Assembly (NCBI GenBank): GCA_027886175.1
Contig: JAJNNQ010000075.1
Span: 9,837,001-9,901,000 of the forward strand
DNA from: Phylloscopus collybita
Lineage: Eukaryota > Chordata > Aves > Passeriformes > Phylloscopidae
Direction: 5' to 3'
Length of the DNA: 64,000 bases
The notes beneath the pieces are model-generated. The model worked only from the letters and a program-made list of their open reading frames with translations, was not told the origin of the DNA and did no database searches. Position 1 is the stretch's first letter. Each line of letters opens with the position of its first letter. This document shows, piece after piece, positions 22,863 to 36,572 of this stretch. A program made the translations under genes and the position numbers.

Positions 22863-25800
22863 AGCTACAGCTTGCATAAAGCTTTTGGGTTGAACAGAGG
22901 ATGCCATAGTCCAGAACAGGGTACCTGACAAGATAAACTCTCTTTGGGAGTCTTGCAGCTGGTACTTGATTCCTCATTTGGAAAGCACTGACAGCTTTTT
23001 ACCTCAGGAGCCCTTCTCTTCACAAACCATGAAAAACAACTACCCTGAGTCTGTGCAGAACTGCTTCATGACTTTCAGAAGAAAAAGGAATGCCCTGAAA
23101 CACCTTCCAGAGAACAGTGCCTGTTATCTCTGACTCAGTGGAAAGGTAGCTGGTCAAATCCTGTGGAAGTGACCTTTGTTTCACGGCTGGTTGGTTGGTT
23201 GACTCATGGCATGGACCTCAGCAGAACTGCATTAATAGGAAAACAGTAAATCAGCTGAGAAAAAAACCCTATGGCTCAGAGCTGTCCTGTGTTCTCCCCA
23301 CCAGAGGCAGTAGGTCAATCTGTTATCTAAGATGCCTAGTTATCACAATCTCTGAGATACTCACAGGGTTCCTGCAAAGCAAGGAAATCCTACTAGTCCC
23401 TGATATTGATGAGGAACTGACATCTTGGCTTCTAATCATGGAGAGAAACACACTGTGAAACTTTCACAGCTGTCTGCTAGGCTGATTTGTTAGGCTGGTA
23501 AATGCTCTTAAATATATTCTTCCCCATGTAGGAAATGGGGTCACAAGCTTTTCCTTCCTCACAGCCTTTCAGTCTGTGACTGAAGACAGGGCTGAGCCCA
23601 AGGCAGCGGGGTCACAGGGGAGGTGAACATACAGGAGCAAAGCTGAAGATGCCTGGTCAGAAAACAACACTATTGCAACTTTGGGGTAGTATCATTAATA
23701 CATATGGTTGGCAAACAGATTCAAGAGATTTCAGGTTTTTTCCTCAACTTTATGGTTTTTTTTTCACTTTGATTGTCTCCAGCAATGGAGTGCTTAGCTC
23801 TCAATGCTCAGGTTACAGAAGCTCTAGTGTGTGTTTGTGGAGCAAGGTGAAGATATAATTAAGTCCTTGTTGTCTATGAGTAATTTCTAGTGTCCATGTG
23901 ACACACTTTCCTGCGTGGAGCTTCCTGTCTTAGCTCTGCAGCACGTGCAGAGTGTGGTGCTGCCCTTGAGTACAGGACGTGCACTCAAGCGAGTCCTGAA
24001 TGCTCACTGCACCCAGCACGTGTGCACAAGGGATGAATGAAGCCATGGTTTGGTCCCAGCTATACTCTAAGTTAGGTTATTCAGTGCTCTGGTCTCCAGC
24101 ACACAGATGCCAATTCCAAGGACTTAACTGTCAGATACTGAAAACCCAGCTCACAATGCATCACATCGTGCCAAAAATCAGAGCACTCTAAGCCTTCCTG
24201 TTGGTGCATAGTTGGCTTTCTGCTTGCTCACATTACACAACACATCACTGAAACAAAGACAGTGCAAACATGAAAAAATGTGTTGAAAAAGCTGGCAGCA
24301 ACACAAGTATAGGTCAAAGTTATCTACCTCCTGCCTAACCCAGAAATCAGGATGAAGTGTGGGAAAGAGAAAAATGGTGAGTTTTTTCTTCAAAAGGTTT
24401 TAGTTCTTTTGCTGGAATATATCCAGCAGTTTTTGGCATTCAAAGTCTATTTTACAGGTGTGGGCATTTGTGTGAGCCTGTGGAGCAGAGGGAACTGGCA
24501 TTCTCAGTGAGGGTGGTTATGGAGCAAGACTTCCATTTTACAAAATGAATCCAAAACACAGAGGATTTGGGGGAGTTATTTCCCTTCATATACAACAAGT
24601 TATCAATTTCTGGTTAGAGCCATTGAAGAGTTCACAACTAAGCAAGCACAAGTTCAGCCTGCTTTTCTTTCCTTGTGTTGGCCATCTGCAATGTGGCAAA
24701 TTCAGTCTAAATTTACCTGGCTTTCCAAAATTTATGCAAAGAGAACTGGCTCTGTTTGTGTGAAGGCCCTCCTGTCTGTGGCTTCATAGGATGGGGTTCA
24801 GGTGTTCAGGTGTTTGTCAGAATTTAAAATCCCCTGCCTTCTGTGTGAAGATGGAAGATGTTAAGGTGTTACTTACACAGGTCATAATATTTTGGCTGTT
24901 ATTCCATCACAAAAATTCTAAGCCACCTCTCCTTTTTTCAAATCAGTTTTATGTTATGGTGAGGTTGTTCATAAAATCAAATTTTGGGTTATGGGAACAT
25001 TTCGTTTTACAGGTCAGTGTAGGTGCTTTTGATCACCAGCAGAGGAGATGGGCAGCCCCCAAGGACAGTTCAGACTGCCTTGCATCTCTGACCCTCTGCC
25101 AGGGTGAAGCTCAGTGCTTCTGTTGACTAAAGGACACCTAGGGAAAATCCACTCCTTGGAGCACACACAGTACCACCCCTTGCCTCCATTCATCCTGGAA
25201 CTGCAGTCTGTTTCTTCTAATTGATCTGTTTGCAATCCCATTGAGGCTACGGCAGCTATGTTTGGCTACATAAGAATTACTTCTAGTGTTGCATAGAATA
25301 TACTACACACATTTTGGGAGGCGGGGAGAAGAAGGCACAGGTTTATCACCCATCCTTCTACTAGACAGACTCTTTTCCCCCCCTCCTTACTTTCCTGGAA
25401 GAGACACAGAGCCAACACCTGTCTCTCTCAACAGAATTCAGTGCTTCATAAGGCTGAAGTTGTTTTCAGCAATGCTCAGTAGGACTCCTCCACATTTAAA
25501 TGTAATAGCAACCTCTCCATTCAGATCTTTTCCTCATAAAAACTAAAGGTAATAAACCCATAGGAATAATAATCCCAAATTCATATACAGAATTTTTTCT
25601 TATGTTTTCCTCCTAGGATATAAGGAAATATTGCATTCTCTCAAGGTACAGAGTGTGAAATGAAGATGAATGGGAGAAATTAATACTCTATACATTGGTC
25701 AAAAGGATTTGCTTGGTAGCACTGAGTGTGTGCTACAGCACCAACCAAATTTCAGACATTCTACTGTTGGTTTCATCAGGAAACATGACCCTTCCTCTCA

Positions 25801-28282
25801 CACGTGGTTATCTTCCTTCATAGAGAGCATCTGGAAAAGCAGAACAACAAAAATGTAATTCTGTCCACTAAACATTATCATCCCTCAGGAGTTAAGGGCA
25901 AGTATCTATAGAGAATAATGATAGTCTTGTGGTTGAGACATGAGTCTCTGACTCAGGAAATGGGTTGAGTATCCTACCACAAGCTTCTAATGTGAACTGA
26001 TGCTGCATAAACTCTGCTGCTTCTGTTTCCCTGCATCAGTAACATGGGATTAGTGCACTCCTAATATTGTTTTCCCTTTAATTCTCCCTAGAAACACTTT
26101 GGTGCTTAGTCTTCTAAGATTTAGACTCCTGGAGCATCAGTAACAGGCTGAAGTTGGAGTTAGAATCCTTGATTAACTTTCCATAGGGTTTCCTCCTTGT
26201 TATTAAACAAAATTTATTTTTCACTTTTTTATGATCAATGTTTGTGGTATAAGCACAACAAAGACAAGGAAACCTCCTTGTATCATGCAGTGATTTAAGA
26301 AAAAGTCAGTTCTGCAGTTCTTCAGCTGGCTGCACCCAGTTAATTTTTAATAATACAAGTTTCCGTATTCATTTATGAAGGGATTGTAACTACCTGACTT
26401 GTGAGTACTTTGAAAAATGTCACTCTTTTAGTTATCTCTAAAAGCTTGAATGGCTCTTGAGCCTTACAGCTCCTCCTCTGAGTGAAAACATTTCTAGTAA
26501 AGAATGGAACTTAGGGATCCCCTGCTTTGCAAAGCTGGAAAGCTTGAAGCCTGAGAACTGGCATGAAACTGGCATGAACTGATAGGGAAACAATGCAAAT
26601 ATTTCTGGAAATGCTTTCTCAAAGAATTTCACCTTCAATGAATCAGTGCTTTTGGCAATAAAGAGGCTGGCCTTGAAAGCTAATCTTGAGGTGTTCCTAA
26701 GCTTTTAGCATGTCTCCATTCCCAGCCTTCCTTCAAGATCAATGCCTCAGACCTTTTATGGTTGATCTATTACTCATATTTGACTTTTTTTTTTTTTTTT
26801 TGATTGAATAAACAAGCTTTTTCTTTCTGATTTGGAAGCCCCAGTGGTCAGGTTCTCTGCATTCTCATAGACTTGATAGCTGTTAAGATGATTCAGTAAA
26901 TCCACCGTCTATCTACTACCACAGCAAAAGCTTCTTTGACCACAAATATGAAGGATAAGGTTGGAGGGATTCCTCTGTAATGCCACTGTGAGCAAAAAGG
27001 AAATTCTTTTGTTAGAAGAGTAAGTCCTGAGTATTTATTTTGCCATGTACTTTAAGGAATGAAGTGCACTGAGCTTTCCACTGTCATTCTCAATGTGTGT
27101 GAAAGGTCAGCTTTGTACCCCTTCCTGCTCTCTTTCTCGTTACACATTAAACCCTCATGTCTTTTTTGCTGTGAGTCACTCATGCCTTCAGTATGAGAGA
27201 ACAGGATAGTTTTGAGGCACAGAAGTCGTTCATTTCACTCATCATCTACTCTTCACTGTTTTACAAGCACTGGAACATGATGACTCAAACCAATTTCAGG
27301 ATGCCTGCCTCCAGTATCTTTGGAAATCTGAGAGTAGTGTGCTTTACAGTCTAGTGATCTCTACTTTCTCCACACCCAATGCATGTTTCCTGACTCAAAT
27401 GTGGTCTGAGTGACTTACCACATTTCTTGTTCCCTCTCATTTTAAGAATCAACAGTTTTCTCCCTCTATATCTCTTCTCTCTCCATAATCCATAGTTTTC
27501 TTGCAATAAGCGTATTTGATTTACCTGAGCCTTATGAAAAGTCCTTTTGAGGTCAATGGAAATATGCCCACAGTATTCTGCAGACTGTGTGAACTAGGCA
27601 CACACTAGAATTGACTGGAAACCTTCCAAGGAAGTGGTGGAGGATTTGGATTTTTTTCTTTCTTTTTTTTTCCCCCTCCTTTCCTTGAGGAATGTGATGA
27701 TTCATTAGGGCTGAAACTTGTCTGTGACTTTCATTGGGAAAGAGCATGTGCCACTAGCCCAGTCAAACTTCCTGCTCAACCCACTTCAAAACAGAATGTA
27801 ACGCTGATTTTTTCTGTCTTGGATGTATACTCAAACCATGAGACTCTTCTGAGATGCATCTTCCTCAGGTCTATTTTCATTTTTCCAACTTTCAAAAATT
27901 AACATTTGTTGCTCTAGAGAAATCATTAAATCATTATAGCTCTAATCTGTAATTGATGAGAGTGGAAGTTCCCGCTCTGAACTAGGTAAAGTAAGACTGT
28001 GAACCTAGACTGTGAACATTGCAGGGAGATGTTCTCACACTGAAATGCTGTGGAATAATTCACTATTTTAATTATGCATGAAAATATTGTAAGTCCCCTG
28101 TGTCTCACTGCAGAGCAGAAAAACATGTAAAAGCACACCTATTTGCATGGGTTGAAATCTTTCCCTGTTGTTCTGGTCTTTGTCTGGTGCAATCCATTCT
28201 GCTAATAAAGTTAACATTGACACAAGCACTGGGGAGAAATAAGTAAATAATATTTTAAAATGAACTTCCCCTTCATTGTCAG
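22863..28282. other. non-coding, mostly unique sequence
   Basis: No recognised repeats beyond a T run at 26785-26801. Frames here are short and Cys/Phe/Leu-rich. No exon was supported. Confidence 0.4.
26785..26801. repeat. poly-T run, 17 bases
   Basis: Uninterrupted T run after 'attgac'. Confidence 0.9.
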
Positions 28283-28384
28283 CAGAACAAGTGTCCCAAA
28301 ACTTACTGGTGGAAGCATGTCTGCAGTCACTGCCAATAAATATTGAAATATTAGAGAATATGTTGGATCACATTAACATCAACT
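28283..28384 (+). CDS. possible plus-strand exon, unidentified
   Basis: Not recognised. A good acceptor (cttccccttcattgtcag, ending at 28282) opens a frame entered with two carried-over bases. It reads EQVSQNLLVEACLQSL, then PINIEILENMLDHININ, which is amphipathic and helix-like. The candidate donor after 28384 (gtatct) is weak. Without a donor the frame continues to TAG at 28465-28467 through a Cys/Ser-rich tail that looks less coding-like. No partner exon was found on this strand nearby. Chance is a realistic alternative. Confidence 0.2.
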
Positions 28385-30873
28385 GTATCTGTAGCTGTAG
28401 CTCTATAACATATCCAGCTATGCAGTTCCAAGAACATCCTGCATCCAAGAATTCAAGCAAGCTTTAGAACACAAAGGCTACAGCAGAGTGACATGCATCC
28501 CTGTTCATGTCTAGTACTGCAATATGCTTGTGCAGTAGAAAGAATTTCTGTTCTTGATGGGACCTATTTATGCAACTTTCTAAATGTCTTGAACAACATT
28601 AAACATTAAAAGGCATTAAACTTTTTCTCGAAAAATATCTGTTCAGCTGTCCTTCACCACCATTAAATAAAAAGTTAAAAATCTCGAATGATATTCTACC
28701 TGATCCTTTGCAAAGATAATTTATGCAGATGTTAACCAGTGCTTAAATTTTCCTTTTGCTCAGGAAAGTGTGCTGAAGGATTTAATTTTAGTATTTCACA
28801 CTTTAATGACATTAGAGTTCTTCTGAAAGAAGCATAATAGATATAAGTATACTGGAATATCACCTAGCATTTTCCAGCTGATTTTCTAGTATATAACCCC
28901 TCTGTCCCCAACCCTGTATATGAACTAGGTCTGGACTTCCCTGTCTCTGTAAGTACTGGGTTTTGGTCCAGCTTCAACCTCATTAAACTTTCACCTTCCA
29001 ATGCCTTTGTGCTTTGTTTATTAAGGGGAACTACAGGAGGAAACATCCTGGAATTTTTGTGGGTTCCCCGCCTCCCCAGATTTCAGTGTTTAATTGAGCT
29101 CTCTTGCTTTAGTTTGGTTATTTTCCAGTCTTCAGTTTCTTCTTGCTAAAAGCCACTTTGGACACAAGCTATCATAATTAGAAATTGCTCTCTACAGGCA
29201 GACAGTGGTCACCATAAACTCTTGCCTCTCTCCTCACCAAAGCTAGGATTTAGCCTGTGCAGCAGACCACCCAATTCCCACGTCCCCCAGCTAAGCTTTG
29301 GGTTAGAACTGGGAAAATGAATAGAGTTTAGTTTCAGGACAAGAGTTATTTATTACCTAAAAAGGGATGTGTCTCAGTACTGACATCTACTGCACACTGA
29401 CAAATTTGTTGAAACTTAGGTGAAAATACCACCTCCCCAGCAGTGTACACAGCATGAGGTGTAACTGGGTCACAGCAAGTCTCAGGGGTAGGGTCCAGAG
29501 AGGCACCATCCCACATTACCATAAGCAAACATCCTACAAACAGGTGATGGAGGAAGGAGAGTGGGAAAAGGAAGTCATGGTGTGCGATGCTTATCACTGA
29601 GCATCAGGTGGGTGGTGGCCTCTGAATAAGTGCTGGTTGTTGTTGTTGTAGTGCAATCTGCCAAAGAGCAACCTGAAATAATAAATCCCATGACACGTGC
29701 TGTAGAAAGACACAGAGAGAAATATTTTCCATGTCCAGCCCCAGTTTCTTAGGCAGTTGTGTAACTCACCTTTCTTTGGCATGGAACCAGCCTAAAAACA
29801 ACTAGTGGGCTGGAGCACCTTGGTAAATTCACAGCTGAAGGGGGAAAATTGGTCATAGCAATAAACTTAAATAATATCCTCCAACAAGGATGTCATGCTG
29901 CCTACTTATCTCCTCACCCCAAACCACATCACATGCATTCACATGAGTGTTGGAAGTGAAAGTAGCTATAAACAGCATAATTGCTCCAGGATGGTTCACC
30001 TGAGGTGTTTAGGCCTCATGCTAGTGGACTCTGGTAAAATTCAGCAGTATCTGAAAAATAATAGTGTGATAAATCTGGTGCAAGAGAGAGGAGAATTAGG
30101 CCACTGGAGGTCTGAATATTCAAATTATGTTAAAGCTTATACTCACATCTTAATGACAGGAAACAGAGTGTGTAGGTACTTCTGTGGTTCAGGAAGTACA
30201 AAGCTCAGAAAAAGCAGTAGAAAATATATACAGGAAGCTGAACTTGAGTGGGTTCAAAGCCTGTTGGTAGAAAACAGAACTTTTATTTTTTACCAGTTTT
30301 TGCCAAATGAGCAGTGGGGAGGGGAGCATGGGACATGATGGGGGAGGGACACCAATCTCATTAACTCTCTTGTTTTTCATTATTTAAAACAAGGGGAACT
30401 CCTTGTAATGCTGGCTGATTTTCCAGTGCTGAAGACGTCAGTCCCTGCCAAGACTCATCAGTGTGACTGTTGCTAGACTATTTGGGGACACTGAGAAATT
30501 CTATCTGTTTACTGGAAATAAATATCTATGGAAGAAACAGAAAAAACCTACCTGTGGGCTTTCAATATTGCACTCACAAATTCCTAAAAGCATACCACTA
30601 CTTAAGAAAAGGAACTGGTTTCCCACAAGAAGTAAACACCTACTTTATAAGAGAAGTGGCATGGTATTAATGGTCAAAGAAATACTAATTTATTAACTCC
30701 TTATTTTCAGGTGTTTTTATCATGCCACCAGAAACATTCATTGGAGTTATAGTACTTAGGCATGCTGTCAACCTCAAGGTGAATTTTGTTCCTGCAATTG
30801 GTTTTGTGATATTTTGTTGGATATTTACATCTACCTAAGAGGACAAGAGATTGCAAAGAGGTAGAACTGCTTT

Positions 30874-30946
30874 AAAAAAAAAAAAAAAACCAAAAAAAAC
30901 CAAAAAAAAAAAAAAAAAAACCACCAAAACAAAACCCCACAAACAA
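30874..30946. repeat. A-rich low-complexity tract
   Basis: A runs of 16-19 bases broken by CC doublets and CAAAA units. Confidence 0.9.
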
Positions 30947-30958
30947 AAAACAAACAGG

Positions 30959-30986
30959 AACATGTACTTTGAAAAAAGTACATGTT
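30959..30986. repeat. perfect 12-bp inverted repeat
   Basis: Arms 30959-30970 and 30975-30986 (aacatgtacttt and its complement) flank the loop gaaa. It lies directly after the A-rich tract. Confidence 0.8.
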
Positions 30987-32439
30987 TTTTATAAAAATAT
31001 GTTTTTCAATAATTTCTTTGTGGAAGACAAACATGAACATTATATAGGTGGGTAAAAATTTCAGTTATTCAAATGTTTTAAGTAATGTTTCTTGGTTAAG
31101 TCAAACTTTCAGATATTGGTCTGTAGAATATATGCTAATACACTACTTAGGACAATGTGTCCTAATCTTGCCATGAACATGCAACCACTGGTGTGATAAA
31201 ATAATATAGATTTTCTTTAGAGTCTTACCGTAGAATTTAACCAAGAAGTTTATCTCTGCTATGGAGCTTAATGAGAAAACTCATAAAATGTGGAGATGTG
31301 TTATAATTCTCTATTACAGTCCCTTAGATTTTTATGTAATTTTTACCAGGGACTGTTTTATTTCTTGTTTTAACTATTTATTTAACTATAGTTAAAATTT
31401 ATTGCACTTCTCTGTGAGGTGGACCATTTGACATTTCAGGATTAACATCAAAAGACTTGCAGGGAAATTCACTGATGCAAATTTACCATTTTCAGGAAAT
31501 TTCAACCAACCAAGCAATGAGTTTCAAAGATACCACTGGGTTAACTGGACCTGGTATTTTACCTTGGTTTTGACACAAGAATGTCTTATTTCTCTGAATA
31601 TGAAACTCTAAAGAAGCTATATAAATGTGACCCAATGCAAATCAAAAGAATGTTTTTGTTACATTCTGTGAACTGAAACTGCTGAGTTTCACATCTCTTT
31701 AGATTTTAAACTACTAAACTGGGAAATTTTCCTGTGCAGGTAAATGAAGAAAACTTGATATTTTAGTTTCTGTAAGTCTGTCACTTATCAAGCCTCAAAT
31801 TTCGTGCTTATTTAGCACTGATTTTAGGACAAAAAACTGGGAGAACTTTTATAGAATGGAAAAATCTTAGGGGAAAATGGTCCTATTGTCTCTCAGATCA
31901 GACATAAGCAGAATGCCCTGAGCTTTAATAGCAGCCTATGCACTGGAAGCTCTTCTTTGGTGTTATGTCTTCTATAGCATTTTGTCTTCAATGAGTATTT
32001 GGAATCCATTTTACATGACTAAAAATGTTCCAGTGTTTTTTAATGCCACAGTGAGGAATGTTCATATCACTGACTTTCATAATTTAATTATGTTATTTGG
32101 CTACTCTCTTTATATTTGAGGAGCACAGGGTATAAGTAAAGTATGTCAGAATTGCCCAGGTTGTGGGCAATCACTGCCTATCTTGAACTCATGACCTTCT
32201 TTCTCCTGAAATTGCTGTTTTTCCTGGAATTCTTAGCCATTAGGCATGATCATTAAGTGGTAGTTAAAAGCAAATCAAATTCCTGTTTAAAACCTGAGTA
32301 ATTCTCTAAAAATTCAGAAATTCTCTGTTAAATCTAATATATCAATATTTTTGTCCAAATCAGGACACAAAAATCACAAGAACTGGAATTAATTATGGTG
32401 CAATGTCATTTCAGCACTACTTAGACATTTACATAACCA

Positions 32440-32590
32440 TAAAAGCTTTCTTGGAGGGGATTCTGGAAATCACCTGTCCAGCCTTCTGCTTGAAGTAGGA
32501 ATGTCACCTGCACCAGAGCAGGTCAGTAGTGGCTTTGTATCTAAGGCCAGAAAAACTCTGTTGAGAGAAGTATCATTTGATCTGAGATGA
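32440..32590 (-). mobile_element. CR1 LINE 3' end fragment (antisense)
   Basis: 'ttggaggggattctggaaat', 'cacctgtccagccttctgct', 'gtcacctgcaccagagcagg' and 'gtatctaaggcc' follow the reverse complement of a CR1 tail of the type that reads ggagatcatctagtccaacc in consensus. It differs from the 21.5 and 45.4 kb copies in subfamily. Boundaries are approximate and the copy is diverged. Confidence 0.55.
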
Positions 32591-35500
32591 TCAATAAGAA
32601 ATTCAGTTTGTGCATATTGTATTTCAGTTTTGTTTCTTTGGTAGGTTTAATCTTCCATGACTGAAGGGTCCTGGAAAATGAAAAGATCCAATGGATCAAG
32701 AATGATCATCCTAAATGCACAATGGGAACTCAGACTCAAAGAATTGATCTTAATCTGAGCAGCAAGAAGAAAAATTGTGCCATGTCCAAATGTTTCAATT
32801 TTCTTGACAAACAGATGTCCCTTGCAGATTTTTTTAAAAATGATGCTTTTTAATTAAATTATTTTCCATGCAGAATTCTGCACTGCACTGACTAAAAGGC
32901 CAGTGTTACTGCTGAACAATGCTGCTCAAAATTAAAATGGTGAGGAACATCAATCTTAACATGGATTAACTAAAAAAGTTTGGGCAAGGAAATATTAAAA
33001 AATAAGTCAGGTGAACAACTAACATACTGAAAGTCAGCAAACAGTCAAGGACAAAGGAACATTCAACTGATCACGAAGATCATCTGCTATTTTTATATAC
33101 AGTAAAATGTGGGAAACTTCCTTGGATGCTTGCAGGGCCTTGTTGGGCCAGGTAGCTCAAGTTTACCTCCCCATACGCTTCTACTTTCTAGCTGGACTGT
33201 GGAGTCCTGCAATTTCCCATGCAGAGCTGTTTCAGATCCTTGTCATATAATGTGAGAAGTGAAAGCGCTGTCACCTGACCCAAATACCTTGTGTGAGTCC
33301 TTCAGGTGGAGTACATGATGACACTTGGTTGCGGTATGTGTGTGCAGAACAGCCCTCCCTCGTCCTCCCCTTCACTTCCCCACGCCCCTTCCATGATATA
33401 TTAGTCATCAAATCATGAGTGAGAGATGTTTCCAATTCGTGGTGCTTCTAGCACCAAGGGAAATATGAAAATAATTCCAGTTTGCAGCACCTGTTGCTTC
33501 AAAACCACATTGCAAATTGTCGGATAGTATTCTCTCCCTCTCTTTCTCTTTGTCTTTTTTTGGACAAGGTTACAAACTAATGAGTGTGAGACTGCCAGCA
33601 AAAGTGCTGACACAATCTTCACATTTCATGGGCTAATGAGGTAGAAAATAATTGTTTGATGACATAAATTAATTAGCAGTCACCAAATTTTGAAAACAGA
33701 CACTGTATATTCCTGTGATTTAATCAGGCCAGGGTGACCTCTAAGCATTTATTTTTTTTAAATTAAGGGGTGAAAAACACAGGAAAGCCAAACCACTGGA
33801 AGAACTTCGATGCAATTTTTCCATTAGTGTAATTGGCTGAGTTTATCAGGGCAGGCTGAGAAGGAGCTGACAGACTGAGCTACCTCTCTGCATGCAGCCA
33901 GCTCTTCATCCTGCAGAGCCCACCGTGTTGCACCAGAAGGTGCAGCTTCTCTGTGGCAGAGAGTGAGCTGCATGTCACCTTTTGTGTCACCCCAGCAGTG
34001 TCACTGTGCAGCTGAGTGTGCAAACACATCTGTGATGTTTGGATAGGGACAGCTTGGGCAGCAGCTCTAACTCTCCTGGTGGAAGGAGCGAGTAGAGGGA
34101 AGGACAGCACAAGGACCTGCAGGAAGCCTAGACCCCCAGATATTTATGTTCCTGTTCTCAGGTCACTTACAATGTACATACTATAGTTATTTGCCATCTG
34201 GGAGAGGAAATGGAATATTGCTTGCCCTAGAGGAATGCAATGGAGATAAAATTCATAATAACAAGTCCATGTAATTGCTTAGGTACCTAGAAACAGCTTT
34301 AGAATTGAGAACATCATACAGAAATCTTTACCTTGATCAAAATTCACAGTCAGCTTCCACCCTTTCAGGTTTCCCTAATGACCTATTTTACGCCATGTAC
34401 AATGCATTCCTGCCAATGCAAGTCAGACACAACTCACTGTTAACAGAGGATGATTTCAGCCTTGTGCAATTTATAATTTTCTGTAGCAGGCTGAGTTTGA
34501 ATCCTGTACCCACCACCTGGTTGTTTTCCTGTATTTGGGGATGAATGCACTACTCACATCTAAAGCTGGCTAAAATAGCTGTGTGTGACAAACATAATTT
34601 TCCTCAGCTACAGACACTCACAGGATATTCACGTGGGAAAAAGGTAGAGAAGGACCAGTGGGCTGGAGTGTATGCTCAGTTCCAGAAAAAAACTTCATAT
34701 GGAAGCTTCTTGTAGGGAAAAGGTTGAAACATAATTTCTTTGTGTGTGAGTGTAACCCTTCTATTATGGCTCCAGGATGGACTGAGAGTTCCTATGAGAA
34801 TGAACAAGAAAGAGCTATGTTTGAAGTGCCAGATTTAGTGTCAGGGGGAGACTGCATTCACCTGGTAGAGGTTTGTTGGGTTTTTTTTTGTGAAATACTC
34901 CTCTAGTATTAAAAGATGTGTTGAAAACATGCAGAATGCTTATGGTTTTGATGTATTTTTCTGCACCATCAAGTTTCAGCATACCTTAAATGCTCCAGAA
35001 CATGAGAGGGATAAAAATACTGACAGGTAATATCTTGGAATATTTATTTGTCTGTGAGAGGAAACCACAGAAGCTGGTATTCAGTGGAGCAGAATCTGCA
35101 AGCCTGGCCAAAACACTCACAAAATCTTTGAAGATGAGCTTACCATTTTCCTGAACAAGCTTCTTGGAGCTTTTTAAAGCCATTGGTGTTGCTGTTGCTT
35201 TCTTGATGAAAAAATTTCTTTCATCACAGCATGTGCAAAGTGTTCTGCAGAGAACAAATCTGATCTTTGTGTGTCCTCCAGCCTTGCCTCAGCGAGCAAG
35301 CGACGTCTGCTCCTTAAAGCCCTTCTCTCACTCACCACAGTGGGACACTCACTGCAGGTGAGCCCTGCTGGATCTGGACACTGAGCTGTGTGTTGTCCAA
35401 CCCAGTGGAGGAATGGGGACTTTCACAGGTGTTTCAGTGCACATATGGGCATGTTTAATATTTCAGATAATTTCTGATTAAAAATTGATGTCTGTGGGCA

Positions 35501-36171
35501 TTGCTAAGATCTTGGAGGAAAAAATCTCCCTGCCTTCATGCTGATTTGCAAAACAATGTTCACAACAGCCTCAGGGTGTAATTTTGCTTTTCAGGCTCTG
35601 CATTCCCCATTCCTTCCACAATTACATGAAAACCTATTTTCCTCTTTGTTCTTTTGTGGTCTTGCCACCTGGTGCAATGAGTAAAACTCCTTGCTGGCTG
35701 GAGAGATCTGAAGAGTTGCTGAAATCAATATTTCTGAGCATCACCAGTGGCATCTCTGAAGCTGAGTGGGTTACACTGTGCTTTGTCACTCAAGGAAAGG
35801 GAAGAAAGATAAAGGGGTTACTGGTAGGAACTGATGGACACCCTTGGGTACGTTGCAGGGAGGAAGGGTGTTGTTCTGCAGGTTCATTTATACCCTGGAG
35901 CGTGAAATGCCATTTCCAAGAGCAGTTGTGTGAAGCCATGTGTCTCTCTCCTTTCACTTGGGAGGGACCTGTGCCCTTCTGACCTTGACAAGGCACAGGA
36001 AATCACTGGAGCCAAGGGTCTGACTGACACTCTTTCCTCTTCTTCCTCCCTTGTTTTGGAGTGTAGACAAGTGGCAAAGATTGTGCCTCTTGGTCTTTCC
36101 CCTTCTGGTTAGTCCTTGCTGGTTTATGGTCACATCTCCCAGCACTTTGGACTTTGAATTTAGAGATCTGT
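32591..36171. other. non-coding, mostly unique sequence
   Basis: Includes an AT-rich block near 33590-33770 that resembles conserved non-coding DNA and a somewhat GC-richer block at 33840-34130. A strong acceptor and donor frame a 27-base segment at 34171-34197 (minus). Longer frames here (for example 35584-35982 plus) lack exon borders. Confidence 0.4.
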
Positions 36172-36572
36172 GTTACAGACTGAGGAAATTGGTGTTGTTC
36201 AGTTTGCAGAAGAGGAGGCTTTGAAGAGACCTTACAGCACCTTCCAGATCCTAAAGAGAGTTTACAAGAGTGCTGAAGAAAGATATTTCACAAGAGCATG
36301 CAGTTATAGGACAAGGGAGAATAGCTTTAAGCTGAAAGAGGGTAAATTTAGATAGGATTTGAGGAAGAAATTCTTTACTGTGTGGATGGGGAGGCACTGG
36401 AGCAGGCTGCCCAGAGAAGTTGTTGATGTTCCATCCCTGAAGTTATTCAACACCAGACCCTGAGAAGGCTGGTCTAGAGGAAGGCTCCCTGCCCATGACA
36501 GGGGATGTTTGGAGCGAGACAGTCTTTATATTCTCTTCCAATCCAAACCAATCTATGATTCCATGATATGAC
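36172..36572 (+). mobile_element. CR1 LINE 3' end fragment (sense)
   Basis: 'tgttcagtttgcagaagagg', 'ttataggacaagggagaata', 'attctttactgtgtggatgg', 'ggcactggagcaggctgccc' and the terminal 'caatctatgattccatgat' are the CR1 3' end in order. The last phrase is the short tandem tail characteristic of CR1. There is no intact frame. Confidence 0.88.

Larger units (their letters stand above)
28385..32439. other. non-coding, AT-rich sequence
   Basis: Contains A-rich tracts at 30874-30946, a perfect hairpin at 30959-30986, and two microexon-like pairs on the minus strand (30552-30583 and 29770-29791). A 147-codon plus-strand frame at 29895-30338 lacks splice or start context and has chance-like composition. 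Confidence 0.4.

Noticed and set aside
29895..30338. 147-codon plus-strand open frame
   Set aside because: No splice borders, no start context, chance-like composition. One or so of this length is expected in 128 kb of strand.
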